Assembly: GCA_021325375.1 (NCBI GenBank)
Contig: JAJPHG010000018.1
Location: forward strand, 148,730 to 212,729
DNA length: 64,000 nucleotides
Direction: 5' to 3'
DNA from: Alphaproteobacteria bacterium
GTDB taxonomy: Bacteria; Pseudomonadota; Alphaproteobacteria; Micropepsales; Micropepsaceae
The notes under the pieces are model-generated. The model did no database searches. It worked only from the letters and a program-made list of their open reading frames with translations, and was not told the DNA's origin. Shown here piece after piece: positions 14,146 through 21,887 of this stretch; position 1 is the first letter of the stretch, and every line of letters begins with the position of its first letter. Made by a program: the position numbers and the translations under genes.

Positions 14146-15502
14146 TTCCCTCGCCGCCCGCCTCATCGCGGGCGCGCTGGTCTGGACCGTGTTCGGCCTG
14201 GCGCTGGGGGGCTTCGTGCTGTCGCGCGCCTTCACCTCGGCGGTGGAAGACAGCTTCGACACCACGCTGCAGGTCGATCTCGACGGGCTGATCGCGGCCG
14301 CCGAAGCCGATCCCAATGGCGGCGTGGTGCTGGAGGAGCGCCTGCTCAACCGCCGCTTCGAGCGCGTCTATTCGGGTCTTTATTGGGAGATCATCCCGAT
14401 CGAAGCCGGCGAGCCCCTGCAGTTCTCCCATTCGCTGTTCGATCACCACATCACGATCGACAACCCGAAGAGCGCCGGCCAGGCGATCTTCGGCTATGCC
14501 GAGGGGCCGGAGAACCAGAAGCTGCGCGTGCTCGCCCAGCGCATCGTCTTTCCCGTCGCCGCCACGCCGCAGAAGGACGACACGCGCTCCTACACCTTCA
14601 TGGTCGCGGGCGATCTCAACGAGGTCGACGACGAGACGCGCGATTTCAACGGCACGCTGATCTGGGCGTTCTCCATCCTGGGAGCCGGGCTGCTCTTCGC
14701 CGTGTTCCTGCAGGTGCGCGTGGGCCTGCGTCCGCTGCGCCGCGTGAGCGAGGCGCTCGCACGCATCCGCGACGGCAAGGCGCGCCGCCTCGAAGGTGAT
14801 TTCCCCGCCGAGATCGCGCCGCTCGCCTCCGAGCTCAACAGCCTCATCCAGCACAGCGAGGAAGTGGTCGGCCGCGCGCGCACGCACGTCTCCAACCTCG
14901 CGCATTTCCTCAAGACGCCGCTCGCGGTGCTGTCGGGCGAAGCCGATGCCGAGCCCGGGCCGCTCGCCGATTCCGTGAAGAAGCAGGTCTCATCCATGCG
15001 CCGCCAGGTCGATCACTATCTCGCGCGCGGACGCGCCGCGGGCGCGCTCGACGTGCTCGGCAACCGCACGAAGGTGGGCGCGGCGTTGAGCGATCTGGTG
15101 CGCATCCTGGAGCGCATGCATGAGGAGCGCGGCATCGAGATCGCGCTCGATTGCGCGGACAATCTCTACTTCCGCGGCGAGCGGCAGGATTTGGAGGAGA
15201 TGGCGGGCAACCTCATCGACAATGCCTGCAAATGGGCCCGCGCCCATGTGCGGGTGAGCGCGCGCGCGATCTCCGGCTCGCGCTTCGAGCTCGTGGTCGA
15301 GGACGACGGCCCGGGCCTCAGGCCCGAGGATCGCGAGCGCGTGCTGGAGCGCGGCGAGCGCCTCGACGAAAGCGTGCCGGGCTCGGGGCTCGGCCTCTCC
15401 ATCGTCGAGGACATCGCCAAGCTCTATGGCGGCACGTTCACGCTCGGAAACTCCGCGCTCGGGGGCTTGAGCGCGACGCTGGTCTTGCCGGCAATCGCGT
15501 GA
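14096..15502 (+). CDS. PhoQ-like sensor histidine kinase
   Basis: About 468 residues. No in-frame ATG precedes the first membrane segment, so a TTG at 14096 (overlapping the regulator by 50 bp) is the tentative start. Seen in order: a transmembrane helix (LIAGALVWTVFGLALGGFVL), a periplasmic sensor of about 150 residues, a second helix (LIWAFSILGAGLLFAVFLQV), a HAMP-like linker, the H-box HVSNLAHFLKTPLAVLSGE, N-box NLIDNACKWARAHV, and G-boxes EDDGPGLRPED and GSGLGLSIVED. The sensor is an inner-membrane kinase pairing with the preceding regulator. The ligand is unknown; PhoQ relatives sense cations or envelope stress. Confidence 0.85.
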   Translation: MAIASKFRALRIAPKLDSLAARLIAGALVWTVFGLALGGFVLSRAFTSAVEDSFDTTLQVDLDGLIAAAEADPNGGVVLEERLLNRRFERVYSGLYWEIIPIEAGEPLQFSHSLFDHHITIDNPKSAGQAIFGYAEGPENQKLRVLAQRIVFPVAATPQKDDTRSYTFMVAGDLNEVDDETRDFNGTLIWAFSILGAGLLFAVFLQVRVGLRPLRRVSEALARIRDGKARRLEGDFPAEIAPLASELNSLIQHSEEVVGRARTHVSNLAHFLKTPLAVLSGEADAEPGPLADSVKKQVSSMRRQVDHYLARGRAAGALDVLGNRTKVGAALSDLVRILERMHEERGIEIALDCADNLYFRGERQDLEEMAGNLIDNACKWARAHVRVSARAISGSRFELVVEDDGPGLRPEDRERVLERGERLDESVPGSGLGLSIVEDIAKLYGGTFTLGNSALGGLSATLVLPAIA

Positions 15503-15563
15503 ATGCCGCAAGCGGTTGTTAACGCTGTCACGTTAGCCTCCAGGAGTGGGGACAGGTCTTACG

Positions 15564-16967
15564 ATGCTTTCGACCGAGAAATCCGCGCTTTTACAGGCTT
15601 TCCTGGGCGGGCTGCCGCAGGCGGCGGCGGCGCGGCTGGCGAAGGCCGTGGAGATCGACCGGCTGGCCGGCGGCACGGTCCTGCCCCACGACATGATCCT
15701 GGGCGCGCTTCGGCCCAAGCTGCGCCATGTCGAGCGCACGCCGACGCCGCTGCGCCTGTTCTGCAAGCCGTTCGAGGATCTCGTCCGGCCCGAGAACCCG
15801 CCAGAGAACCGGAAAGAGAAAGTCAAAGGCCGCATCGCGCGCGCCAGCATCGTCACGGTGTGGACGTGGCTGAGCAGGACGCTGCTGCCCGAGGCCGCTT
15901 CCGCCTATCAGTCCGAGGTCAGGGCGCTGATCATCCGCCAGCAATTCGACGACGCGCTCGCGCGCGTGGCTGCGTTCTGGACGCTCGCCGCGGACGCCAT
16001 GACGGCGGCGATCGCGAACGACCGCAAAGCGGTGCGCATGGCGCTGATGAGCGACGCCGTGCTCGCGGACGCGCAGGAGATGGCGTTGCTCCTGTCCGCC
16101 GGACAAGAGATCGCCGCGATCCAGTCCCTCCTGCCCAGGCTCGTGCCGCAGCTCACCGACGACATGCTCCACGCGTTGCGCGACATCCACGACCGGTTGG
16201 CCGCGAGCACGGCCGATGCCGCGCCCTATGTCGCGGTGGTGGCGATGAACCGGCTCGTCCATCCCTGGGAAGCGTTGAAGCTGCCGCAGCTCGTCACCCA
16301 TCAGACCCAGGACACGCTGATCAGCAGCACCGACATGGGGCTCGTCGGCGATCTTCTCTTCGCCGACATCGAGCTGCATGGCGGCGCGGTGCGGGGTGCG
16401 CGCCATCCGGTGTTCGACGTCCATGTCCTGCTCGACCACCTGGCGCATTTCACCGAGCTCTCCAGCTCCATCGTCAAGGAGATCGACATCCGCCGCGACG
16501 GCAAATGGGGCAAACGTCTTCTGAAGGACCGCGCCGCGATCGCAGAGCACATGGAAGGATTCATGGAGCGCGCGCCGAAGGAGATCGTCGCAATGCTTCC
16601 GGTGCAGAAGAGCGGCGCCTTCGGCGGCGGGCCGAAGACGGCCGATTTCTCGCGCGCCGTCGACGGCGAGAAGGCCGATCGCGGCCTGCGCTATGCGCGG
16701 CTCGTCACCGGCTGCGCACCTTATGCGGCGGCGGCCTCCTTTGCCGCGGCGCAGAAGGACGCGTACGACGAAGCGAGCCAGCATCTGCGCGGCTACAACG
16801 AAGACCTCATCCGCGAGCTGCGCGGTCCGGAAGATTCGCGCCGTGCCGTCCTCGAGCGCCAGTTCGAGCTCGCCGCCGAACTGACCGCGCTCCTCTTCAG
16901 CCCCGAAGAGTCCGAATTCCTCCGCCGCCGCGCCCGGGCGGCGACGGCACAGGCGGCTGCGGCGTAG
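15564..16967 (+). CDS. conserved alphaproteobacterial protein of unknown function
   Basis: 467 residues from ATG 15564, with GGACAGG seven bases upstream. It is almost entirely helical, without signal peptide or membrane segment. It contains RLFCKPFEDLVRP, a patch seen in a family of alphaproteobacterial hypothetical proteins, and a long Ala-rich C-terminal helix (LERQFELAAELTALLF, then EESEFLRRRARAA). Nothing catalytic is recognisable. It stands alone after the two-component genes and could be co-transcribed with them (61 bp gap). Confidence 0.6.
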   Translation: MLSTEKSALLQAFLGGLPQAAAARLAKAVEIDRLAGGTVLPHDMILGALRPKLRHVERTPTPLRLFCKPFEDLVRPENPPENRKEKVKGRIARASIVTVWTWLSRTLLPEAASAYQSEVRALIIRQQFDDALARVAAFWTLAADAMTAAIANDRKAVRMALMSDAVLADAQEMALLLSAGQEIAAIQSLLPRLVPQLTDDMLHALRDIHDRLAASTADAAPYVAVVAMNRLVHPWEALKLPQLVTHQTQDTLISSTDMGLVGDLLFADIELHGGAVRGARHPVFDVHVLLDHLAHFTELSSSIVKEIDIRRDGKWGKRLLKDRAAIAEHMEGFMERAPKEIVAMLPVQKSGAFGGGPKTADFSRAVDGEKADRGLRYARLVTGCAPYAAAASFAAAQKDAYDEASQHLRGYNEDLIRELRGPEDSRRAVLERQFELAAELTALLFSPEESEFLRRRARAATAQAAAA

Positions 16968-16999
16968 ACATCGCCGCCGCCTTAGGCTATATTCCGCAT

Positions 17000-17239
17000 A
17001 TGGAAAAGCACGCCGAACTGCGCAGCCGGCTCAACGACCTCATCGAGGCTCTGATCGCCGAAGGTCATTACAAGACCGGCGACGAAGCCGTGCGCGCGAT
17101 CGCCGAGCTTCTGGAAGAACGCGAGAAGAAGGTCGCAGCCTTGCGGGCTGCGATCGAAGAGGGCGAGAACAGCGGGGATTGGGAAGAGTTCGACCTGGAA
17201 GAGTTTATCGCGCGTAAGAAAAAAGAACGCGTGGCCTAG
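17000..17239 (+). CDS. parD: ParD-type antitoxin
   Basis: 79 residues. The N-terminal half fits the ribbon-helix-helix family (LRSRLNDLIEALIAEGHYKT, then GDEAVRAIAELLEEREKKVA). The acidic C-terminal half (EEGENSGDWEEFDLEEFIAR) is the disordered part that usually wraps the toxin. The ATG at 17000 is well placed. It lies 6 bp before parE in the normal antitoxin-first order. It should bind ParE and repress the operon. Confidence 0.85.
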   Translation: MEKHAELRSRLNDLIEALIAEGHYKTGDEAVRAIAELLEEREKKVAALRAAIEEGENSGDWEEFDLEEFIARKKKERVA

Positions 17240-17245
17240 ACTTTT

Positions 17246-17527
17246 ATGGCGCGTTTTGTCCTTCGTCCCAGGGCGAGCGCCGACATCGACGGGATATGGG
17301 ACTACACCGAGGGCCGATGGGGCACGGCGCAGGCGATCGAATATACGCGCAACATCTGGGAAGTCATCGAACGAGTAGCCGAAAATCCTGACCTCGGCCG
17401 GCGCTGTGACGATCTTCATTTCAAAATTCGTGCAGGTTCACACTTCGTGATTTATCGCCTCGTCGGCGGCAAGGTTGGTATTGTCCGCGTCCTGCACCAA
17501 AGAATGGATTTTAAGCGCCAGCTCTGA
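17246..17527 (+). CDS. parE: ParE/RelE-family toxin
   Basis: 93 residues of typical ParE size and pattern: FVLRPRASADIDGIWDYTEG, RWGTAQAIEYTRNIW, NPDLGRRCDDLHFKIRAGSH, FVIYRLVGGKVGIVRVLHQR. ParE toxins poison DNA gyrase, whereas RelE relatives cut mRNA; the sequence fits ParE better. It looks intact. The stop (17525-17527) directly abuts the end of the convergent CoA transferase gene. Confidence 0.88.
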   Translation: MARFVLRPRASADIDGIWDYTEGRWGTAQAIEYTRNIWEVIERVAENPDLGRRCDDLHFKIRAGSHFVIYRLVGGKVGIVRVLHQRMDFKRQL

Positions 17528-18727
17528 CTAGCAAGCCCCTTCCTGCTTGAGCGCAGCGATCTCTGCAGCCGAGTAGCCCAACTCGCGCAGAACCTGATCC
17601 GTATGCTCCCCCAGCATCGGTGGGCGCGCGCGGACTTCGCCGGGCGTGCCGTGCAGCTTCACCGGCGTCGCGGCGACCGGTGCCTTGCCGATGCCCGGGA
17701 ACTCGATCTCCGTGAAGAAATCGCCGGCTGCGACGTGCGGGTCGGCAAGCGTCTCGCGCGGGCGGTAGACGGGGCCGGCAGGGACGCGGGCGCCTTCGAA
17801 CGCGGCGATGGCGTCGGCGCTGCTGCGCTCGGCCACCCAGGCGGCGACGCGTTCGCTGATGAGCGCGCCGTTGTCGCCGCGCGCTTTGTCGCTCGCGAAG
17901 CGCGGATCGTCGAGCCACTCCACGGCGCCGATCAACCGCGCCGCGCGGCGGAAGAGCGGGTCGCCGTTCACCGCGACGGTGATCCACACGCCGTCCTTGG
18001 CTTTGTAGATGTCCGACGGCCCCGCGGTCTGGCTGCGGTTGAGAGTCGGCTGGCGGTCGAGCTTGAGCACGGCTTCCTCGATCAGCGTCGGCGAGAAATA
18101 GGTGAGCGCGGTGCGCAAGAGCGCGCCCTCGACCATCTGGCCGCGCCCCGTCGTCTCGCGCGCGCGAAGCGCGGCCGCGACGCCGAGCGCCAGCAACGAC
18201 GCGGTGCCGAAATCGACCCACGGCGCCGCCGCGCGCACCGGCTGCTCCGGTGTGCCCGCGAACCACACCGCGCCCGACATCGCCTGTGCGACGCCGTCGA
18301 AGCCGACGCGCGTCGCGTAAGGCCCCTCCATCCCGAACGCGCTCACCACCGCGAGCACCGCACGCGGATTGACTGCGGATACGCTCTCATAGTCGAGCCC
18401 CATCGCTTTCAAGGTTTCCGCCGGCAGGTTCGCGACCACGACGTCGGCGGAGCGCACCAGCCTCTTCACGATTTCGCGACCGGCCTCGCACATCGGATCG
18501 AGCGTCATGCTCTTCTTGCCGCGGTTCATCTGCAGGAACATCGCGCCTTCGCGCGGGGAACCGTCCTCGTTCTGGGCCAGGGGAACCAGCGTGCGGTCCT
18601 CGCGCCCGTCACGCTTCTCCACGCGGATCACCTCCGCGCCCAGATCGCCGAGCAGGGCGGCGCAGAACGGGCCCGCGATATAGCGGCCGAAATCGATCAC
18701 GCGAATCCCGTCGAATGGTCCCGGCAT
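17528..18727 (-). CDS. family III (CaiB/BaiF) CoA transferase
   Basis: 399 residues. It starts GPFDGIRVIDFGRYIAGPFC, the standard family III N-terminus, followed by LLGDLGAEVIRVEKRDG, and has a likely catalytic Asp172 (APWVDFGTAS). The C-terminal half (YKAKDGVWITVAVNGDPLFR, RARPPMLGEHTDQVLRELGY) also fits. Such enzymes move CoA between carboxylic acids in carnitine, oxalate, bile acid or aromatic acid pathways. The substrate cannot be told. It is divergent from a second family III protein (starts 79 bp apart), so the two may be co-regulated. Confidence 0.88.
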   Translation of the reverse strand: MPGPFDGIRVIDFGRYIAGPFCAALLGDLGAEVIRVEKRDGREDRTLVPLAQNEDGSPREGAMFLQMNRGKKSMTLDPMCEAGREIVKRLVRSADVVVANLPAETLKAMGLDYESVSAVNPRAVLAVVSAFGMEGPYATRVGFDGVAQAMSGAVWFAGTPEQPVRAAAPWVDFGTASLLALGVAAALRARETTGRGQMVEGALLRTALTYFSPTLIEEAVLKLDRQPTLNRSQTAGPSDIYKAKDGVWITVAVNGDPLFRRAARLIGAVEWLDDPRFASDKARGDNGALISERVAAWVAERSSADAIAAFEGARVPAGPVYRPRETLADPHVAAGDFFTEIEFPGIGKAPVAATPVKLHGTPGEVRARPPMLGEHTDQVLRELGYSAAEIAALKQEGAC

Positions 18728-18806
18728 GGACGAACCTCTTGGTTGTGGTAGAGTTATGCGCTGCGGGGCGTTGCGTCCGGATTATACCGGGCTGTCGGAG
18801 AGTTGC

Positions 18807-20237
18807 ATGAGTTCCCGCAAGGCCTTCGAGTATCTGAACAGGATCACGGGACTTGCGCCGCTGAGCGCGCCCGCCTTCGAAGGCTGTGATCCCATCCTGG
18901 TCACGCCGTTCCGCGCCGCGGAGGCCGCGAGCGCCTCCCTTGGGTTGAGCGCCGCCATCGCGGGCGAGATCTGGCGCCTGCGCGGCGGCGAGGCGCAGAC
19001 GATCGCCATCGACCTCAATGCTGCCGCGGCGTCGCTTTTGTCGTTCACTTTCGTGCGGCGCGACGGCCAGACGGTGCCGCGCCCCGCCGCCGACGCGCCT
19101 ACGGTCGGGCTCTACCGCTGCGGCGACGGGCGCTGGATCCATCTCCATGGCGGCTTCCCGCGCCAAATGGGACGCACGCTCGACCTGCTCAACGCGCAGA
19201 ACACGCGCGAGGGGGTTGGGGCGGCATGCGCGAAATGGAACGCGTTCGCGCTGGAGGAATCGCTCGCCTTCATGAATCTCTGCGGCGCGGTGGCGCGCAC
19301 GCGCGAGGAATGGGCGGAGAGCCCCCAAGGCCGCGTGGCTGCGAATGCGGCGCCCATCGTGCTCAAGAAGATCGGCGAGGCGCCGCCACTCAGGCTCGGC
19401 GACGCGCATGCGCCGCTCGACGGCGTCCGCGTGCTCGATCTCACGCGCGTGCTCGCGGGGCCTACATGCGGGCGCACGCTCGCCTCCTATGGCGCCGACG
19501 TGCTCAACATCCGTGCCGAGCGCCTCGACACGATCGAGCTCTTCGATCTCGACACGGGGCAGGGCAAGCGCTCCGCCTTCCTCGATCTCGTCAATCCGGC
19601 GGATGCCGAGCGCCTGCGCCAGCTCGTGCGCGGCGCGCATGTATTCGTGGACTCGTATCGTCCCGGCGCGCTCGCCAAGCTCGGCTTCACGCCGGCGGCG
19701 CTGGCGCATATCGCACGCGGCATCACCTATGTCTCCGTCTCCTGCTACGGCCATGAGGGGCCGTGGGCGGGACGGCGCGGCTGGGAGCAGCTCGCGCAAT
19801 CCGCCACCGGCCTCGCGCACGAGCAGGGCCAGTTCAGCGCGCAACGCCGGCGCGAGCGCGATCCGGCGCCGGAGCTGATCCCGGCGGCGGTTTGCGACTA
19901 CATCACCGGCTATCTCGCCGCGGCGGGAGCGGCGGCGGCGCTGCTTCGGCGCATCCGCGAAGGCGGGAGCTGGCACGTGCAGGTGTCGCTGTCGGCGACC
20001 GCGACGTGGCTCGCCTCGCTCGGCAAGATCGACGCCGCGCAGGTGCCGCAGAGCTGGGTCCCCGAGGGACTCGACCGTTACTTGAGATCGTGCGAAACCG
20101 CGCAGGGGCGGCTCGACTTCCTGGGCCCGGTGGTCCGGATGGCGAAGACGCAGCCCCAATGGCGTTTGGCCCCGCCCGTCCCGGGCGCGGACCGGGCGCT
20201 GTGGCCGGATACGCGCGAGGAGATGCATGCCGCCTAG
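18807..20237 (+). CDS. divergent two-part CaiB/BaiF-like CoA transferase
   Basis: 476 residues from ATG 18807. The C-terminal part (about 205-476) is a clear family III unit: PLDGVRVLDLTRVLAGPTCG, TLASYGADVLNIRAERLD, DTGQGKRSAFLDLVNPADAE, and a likely catalytic Asp364 in AAVCDYITGYLAA. The first 200 residues (LNRITGLAPLSAPAFEGCDP, GLYRCGDGRWIHLHGGFPRQ) resemble the C-terminal half of another family III subunit, so this is a rearranged or partial double-domain protein. The substrate is unknown. The next gene overlaps its end by 11 bp. Confidence 0.75.
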   Translation: MSSRKAFEYLNRITGLAPLSAPAFEGCDPILVTPFRAAEAASASLGLSAAIAGEIWRLRGGEAQTIAIDLNAAAASLLSFTFVRRDGQTVPRPAADAPTVGLYRCGDGRWIHLHGGFPRQMGRTLDLLNAQNTREGVGAACAKWNAFALEESLAFMNLCGAVARTREEWAESPQGRVAANAAPIVLKKIGEAPPLRLGDAHAPLDGVRVLDLTRVLAGPTCGRTLASYGADVLNIRAERLDTIELFDLDTGQGKRSAFLDLVNPADAERLRQLVRGAHVFVDSYRPGALAKLGFTPAALAHIARGITYVSVSCYGHEGPWAGRRGWEQLAQSATGLAHEQGQFSAQRRRERDPAPELIPAAVCDYITGYLAAAGAAAALLRRIREGGSWHVQVSLSATATWLASLGKIDAAQVPQSWVPEGLDRYLRSCETAQGRLDFLGPVVRMAKTQPQWRLAPPVPGADRALWPDTREEMHAA

Positions 20238-20547
20238 GAACAATCCGCTCAAGCTCAACCCGCTGCAGCTGCGTACACTGACGCTCCTGCAGGCGATGGC
20301 GCACGCTCAAGGCGGCGAGCCCACGATCTCGCGCTTCCCGCAGGCGCATGGCGATCACTTCCATCTGGGCGACGCGGTGGTGGCGGGCAAGGACGCGACC
20401 GGGCTCTACAACGAAATCGTCTGGCACGCGCTCGAGCGCAAGGGATTGGCGAAGTCGGATTATCCCAGACAGATCGTGCTCAGCGCCGAAGGTCTGAACT
20501 ACGAGACGGGCCTAGCCGGCGAGATCCTGCAAAAGAGCGGGCATTAG
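20227..20547 (+). CDS. conserved hypothetical protein, 106 residues
   Basis: The start (PPRNNPLKLNPLQLRTLTLL) overlaps the preceding CoA transferase by 11 bp, so translation is coupled. The protein reads as a small winged-helix-like domain (LYNEIVWHALERKGLAKSDY, then IVLSAEGLNYETGLAGEILQ) and has a His-rich turn (AHGDHFHLGDAVV). Proteins of this form occur as single-domain hypotheticals in alphaproteobacteria; the function is unknown. Its stop is followed within 8 bp by MITE-like copy 2. Confidence 0.65.
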   Translation: MPPRNNPLKLNPLQLRTLTLLQAMAHAQGGEPTISRFPQAHGDHFHLGDAVVAGKDATGLYNEIVWHALERKGLAKSDYPRQIVLSAEGLNYETGLAGEILQKSGH

Positions 20548-20554
20548 AAAAAGC

Positions 20555-20722
20555 TGTCATGGCCCGCGAATGCGGGCCACCCAGGTGACATCAGCTCGGT
20601 TTAGAAAATCGCGCGCGGAGACGCGGAGAAGAAAAAGAACCTCCGCGTCCTCCGCGGCTCCGCGTGAGTCATTTCAAGTGTGCAGAATCCAGCTGGGTGG
20701 CCCGCATTCGCAGGCCATGACA
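20555..20722. repeat. MITE-like element, copy 2 (168 bp)
   Basis: Same ends as the copy at 9103-9280: TGTCATGGCCCGCGAATGCG at the left and CGCATTCGCAGGCCATGACA at the right. The interior has an inverted GGAGACGCGGAG/CTCCGCG core with slightly different spacing. It lies between two convergent genes and could act as a bidirectional terminator. Confidence 0.8.
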
Positions 20723-20732
20723 GTTGGGCTTG

Positions 20733-21320
20733 CTATTTCACCTTCGTCAGCACCACCAGCTTGGCGCTGAACAGCGCAGCGCCTTCCCTGGTCGCGAAGA
20801 AGGCGTCGAGCTCCTTCGGATCGGCGGTGATGTGGCCGTCGTCCTCGCTGCCTTCGTGCACCGTGCCCTTGATTCTGCCGGCCTTGATCGCCGCCGTCGT
20901 CGCTTTGTCGTCGAGCAGCGAGAGCGTGAGCTTGCCGTCCTTGCCGATGTCGTAGCGGATCGGGATGATCTGTCTTGCGTCTTCCTCGTTCGCGGGCGTG
21001 CCGTTCTCCGACCGCTCGCGGACGCTCATGATGTGGTTGGCGCCCAGCGTCACGACGTCGGCTTCGTAGACGTTCCACTGGTCGGCATCCGACTCGAACG
21101 TCACCAGCATGGCCGTTATGCTGCCGTCCTCGTTGCGCAGGAAGGCGAAATAGCCGTCCTTGTCCTGCTTGTTGTCGCCGCGACCCTTCCACATGCCGAT
21201 CAGCGCCGGATCGGGCTTGAAGCCCGCGGTCGAGCCGACGGGATGGTCACTGGTGACGGGCAGGCAGGCGGCGAGCAGAAGTGCCGCGAGACCCAGGCAG
21301 GCGAAGCGAATGGTTGTCAT
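20733..21320 (-). CDS. putative lipoprotein of unknown function
   Basis: 195 residues with a lipoprotein signal (RFACLGLAALLLAAC, lipobox LLAAC with the modified Cys at residue 19). The mature part begins with LIGMWKGRGDNKQDKDGYFA, followed by beta-strands (TAMLVTFESDADQWNVYEAD; IRYDIGKDGKLTLSLLDDKA), reminiscent of small lipocalin-like envelope proteins. It is a probable membrane-anchored periplasmic protein. It is divergent from ccmE, in the place where ccmI (cycH) is usually found in related genomes, but is not related to CcmI. Confidence 0.7.
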   Translation of the reverse strand: MTTIRFACLGLAALLLAACLPVTSDHPVGSTAGFKPDPALIGMWKGRGDNKQDKDGYFAFLRNEDGSITAMLVTFESDADQWNVYEADVVTLGANHIMSVRERSENGTPANEEDARQIIPIRYDIGKDGKLTLSLLDDKATTAAIKAGRIKGTVHEGSEDDGHITADPKELDAFFATREGAALFSAKLVVLTKVK

Positions 21321-21375
21321 CGAAATCCCCCTTTGAACAGCACAAATCCTGCACCTGGATTCAGGCGCTCTTGTG

Positions 21376-21395
21376 ACCTCCCCTTGTGGGGAGGT
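21376..21395. repeat. short perfect hairpin between lipoprotein gene and ccmE
   Basis: ACCTCCCC-TTGT-GGGGAGGT, perfect 8-bp arms. It lies 52 bp upstream of ccmE and 56 bp upstream of the divergent lipoprotein start. It may be a repeat relic or an operator. Confidence 0.5.
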
Positions 21396-21446
21396 GAGAC
21401 ACTAGCGCGTTTGAGTTGTGCGGCGCCGACCCTATAGTCGCGGCCC

Positions 21447-21887
21447 ATGACTCCCAAGAAGCGCCGCCGCCTTGCCTTTGCGATCTCCCTGCTCGTCGCG
21501 GGCGCGGGGGCGGCTGCGCTGGTCGTCTATGCGCTGCAGGACAACGTTCTCTATTTCTATAGCCCCAGCGACGTCGCGGCCAAGCACATCGCGCCGGGCG
21601 TCGCGTTCCGCATCGGTGGGCTGGTCGAGAAGAACAGCGTGCGCCACGGCAAGGGCGCCGCCATCAGCTTCATGGTCACCGACGGGCGCACGCGCGTGCC
21701 GGTGGCCTATGCCGGCGTGCTGCCGGCGCTGTTCCGCGAGGGGCAGGGCGTGGTCGCGATGGGCGCGATGGACGGCGCCGGCACCTTCGACGCCAGCGAG
21801 ATTCTCGCCAAGCATGACGAGCGCTACATGCCGCCCGAGGTCGTCGACGCGCTGAAGCGCTCCGGCCGCTGGAAGGAAGGCAAATGA
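21447..21887 (+). CDS. ccmE: CcmE, haem chaperone of cytochrome c maturation
   Basis: 146 residues. A short basic cytoplasmic tail (TPKKRRR) precedes a single membrane anchor (LAFAISLLVAGAGAAALVVY); the rest is the periplasmic OB-fold. The haem-binding His123 and nearby Tyr127 are present in LAKHDERYMPPEV. CcmE carries haem from the CcmABCD complex to the CcmF/H ligase. The stop overlaps the ccmF start by 4 bp. Confidence 0.95.
   Translation: MTPKKRRRLAFAISLLVAGAGAAALVVYALQDNVLYFYSPSDVAAKHIAPGVAFRIGGLVEKNSVRHGKGAAISFMVTDGRTRVPVAYAGVLPALFREGQGVVAMGAMDGAGTFDASEILAKHDERYMPPEVVDALKRSGRWKEGK

Noticed and set aside
15503..16970. Alternative long frame over the conserved 467-residue protein.
   Set aside because: It is Arg/Pro-rich and patternless until its last 79 residues, which are parD; the real gene is in the other frame from 15564.
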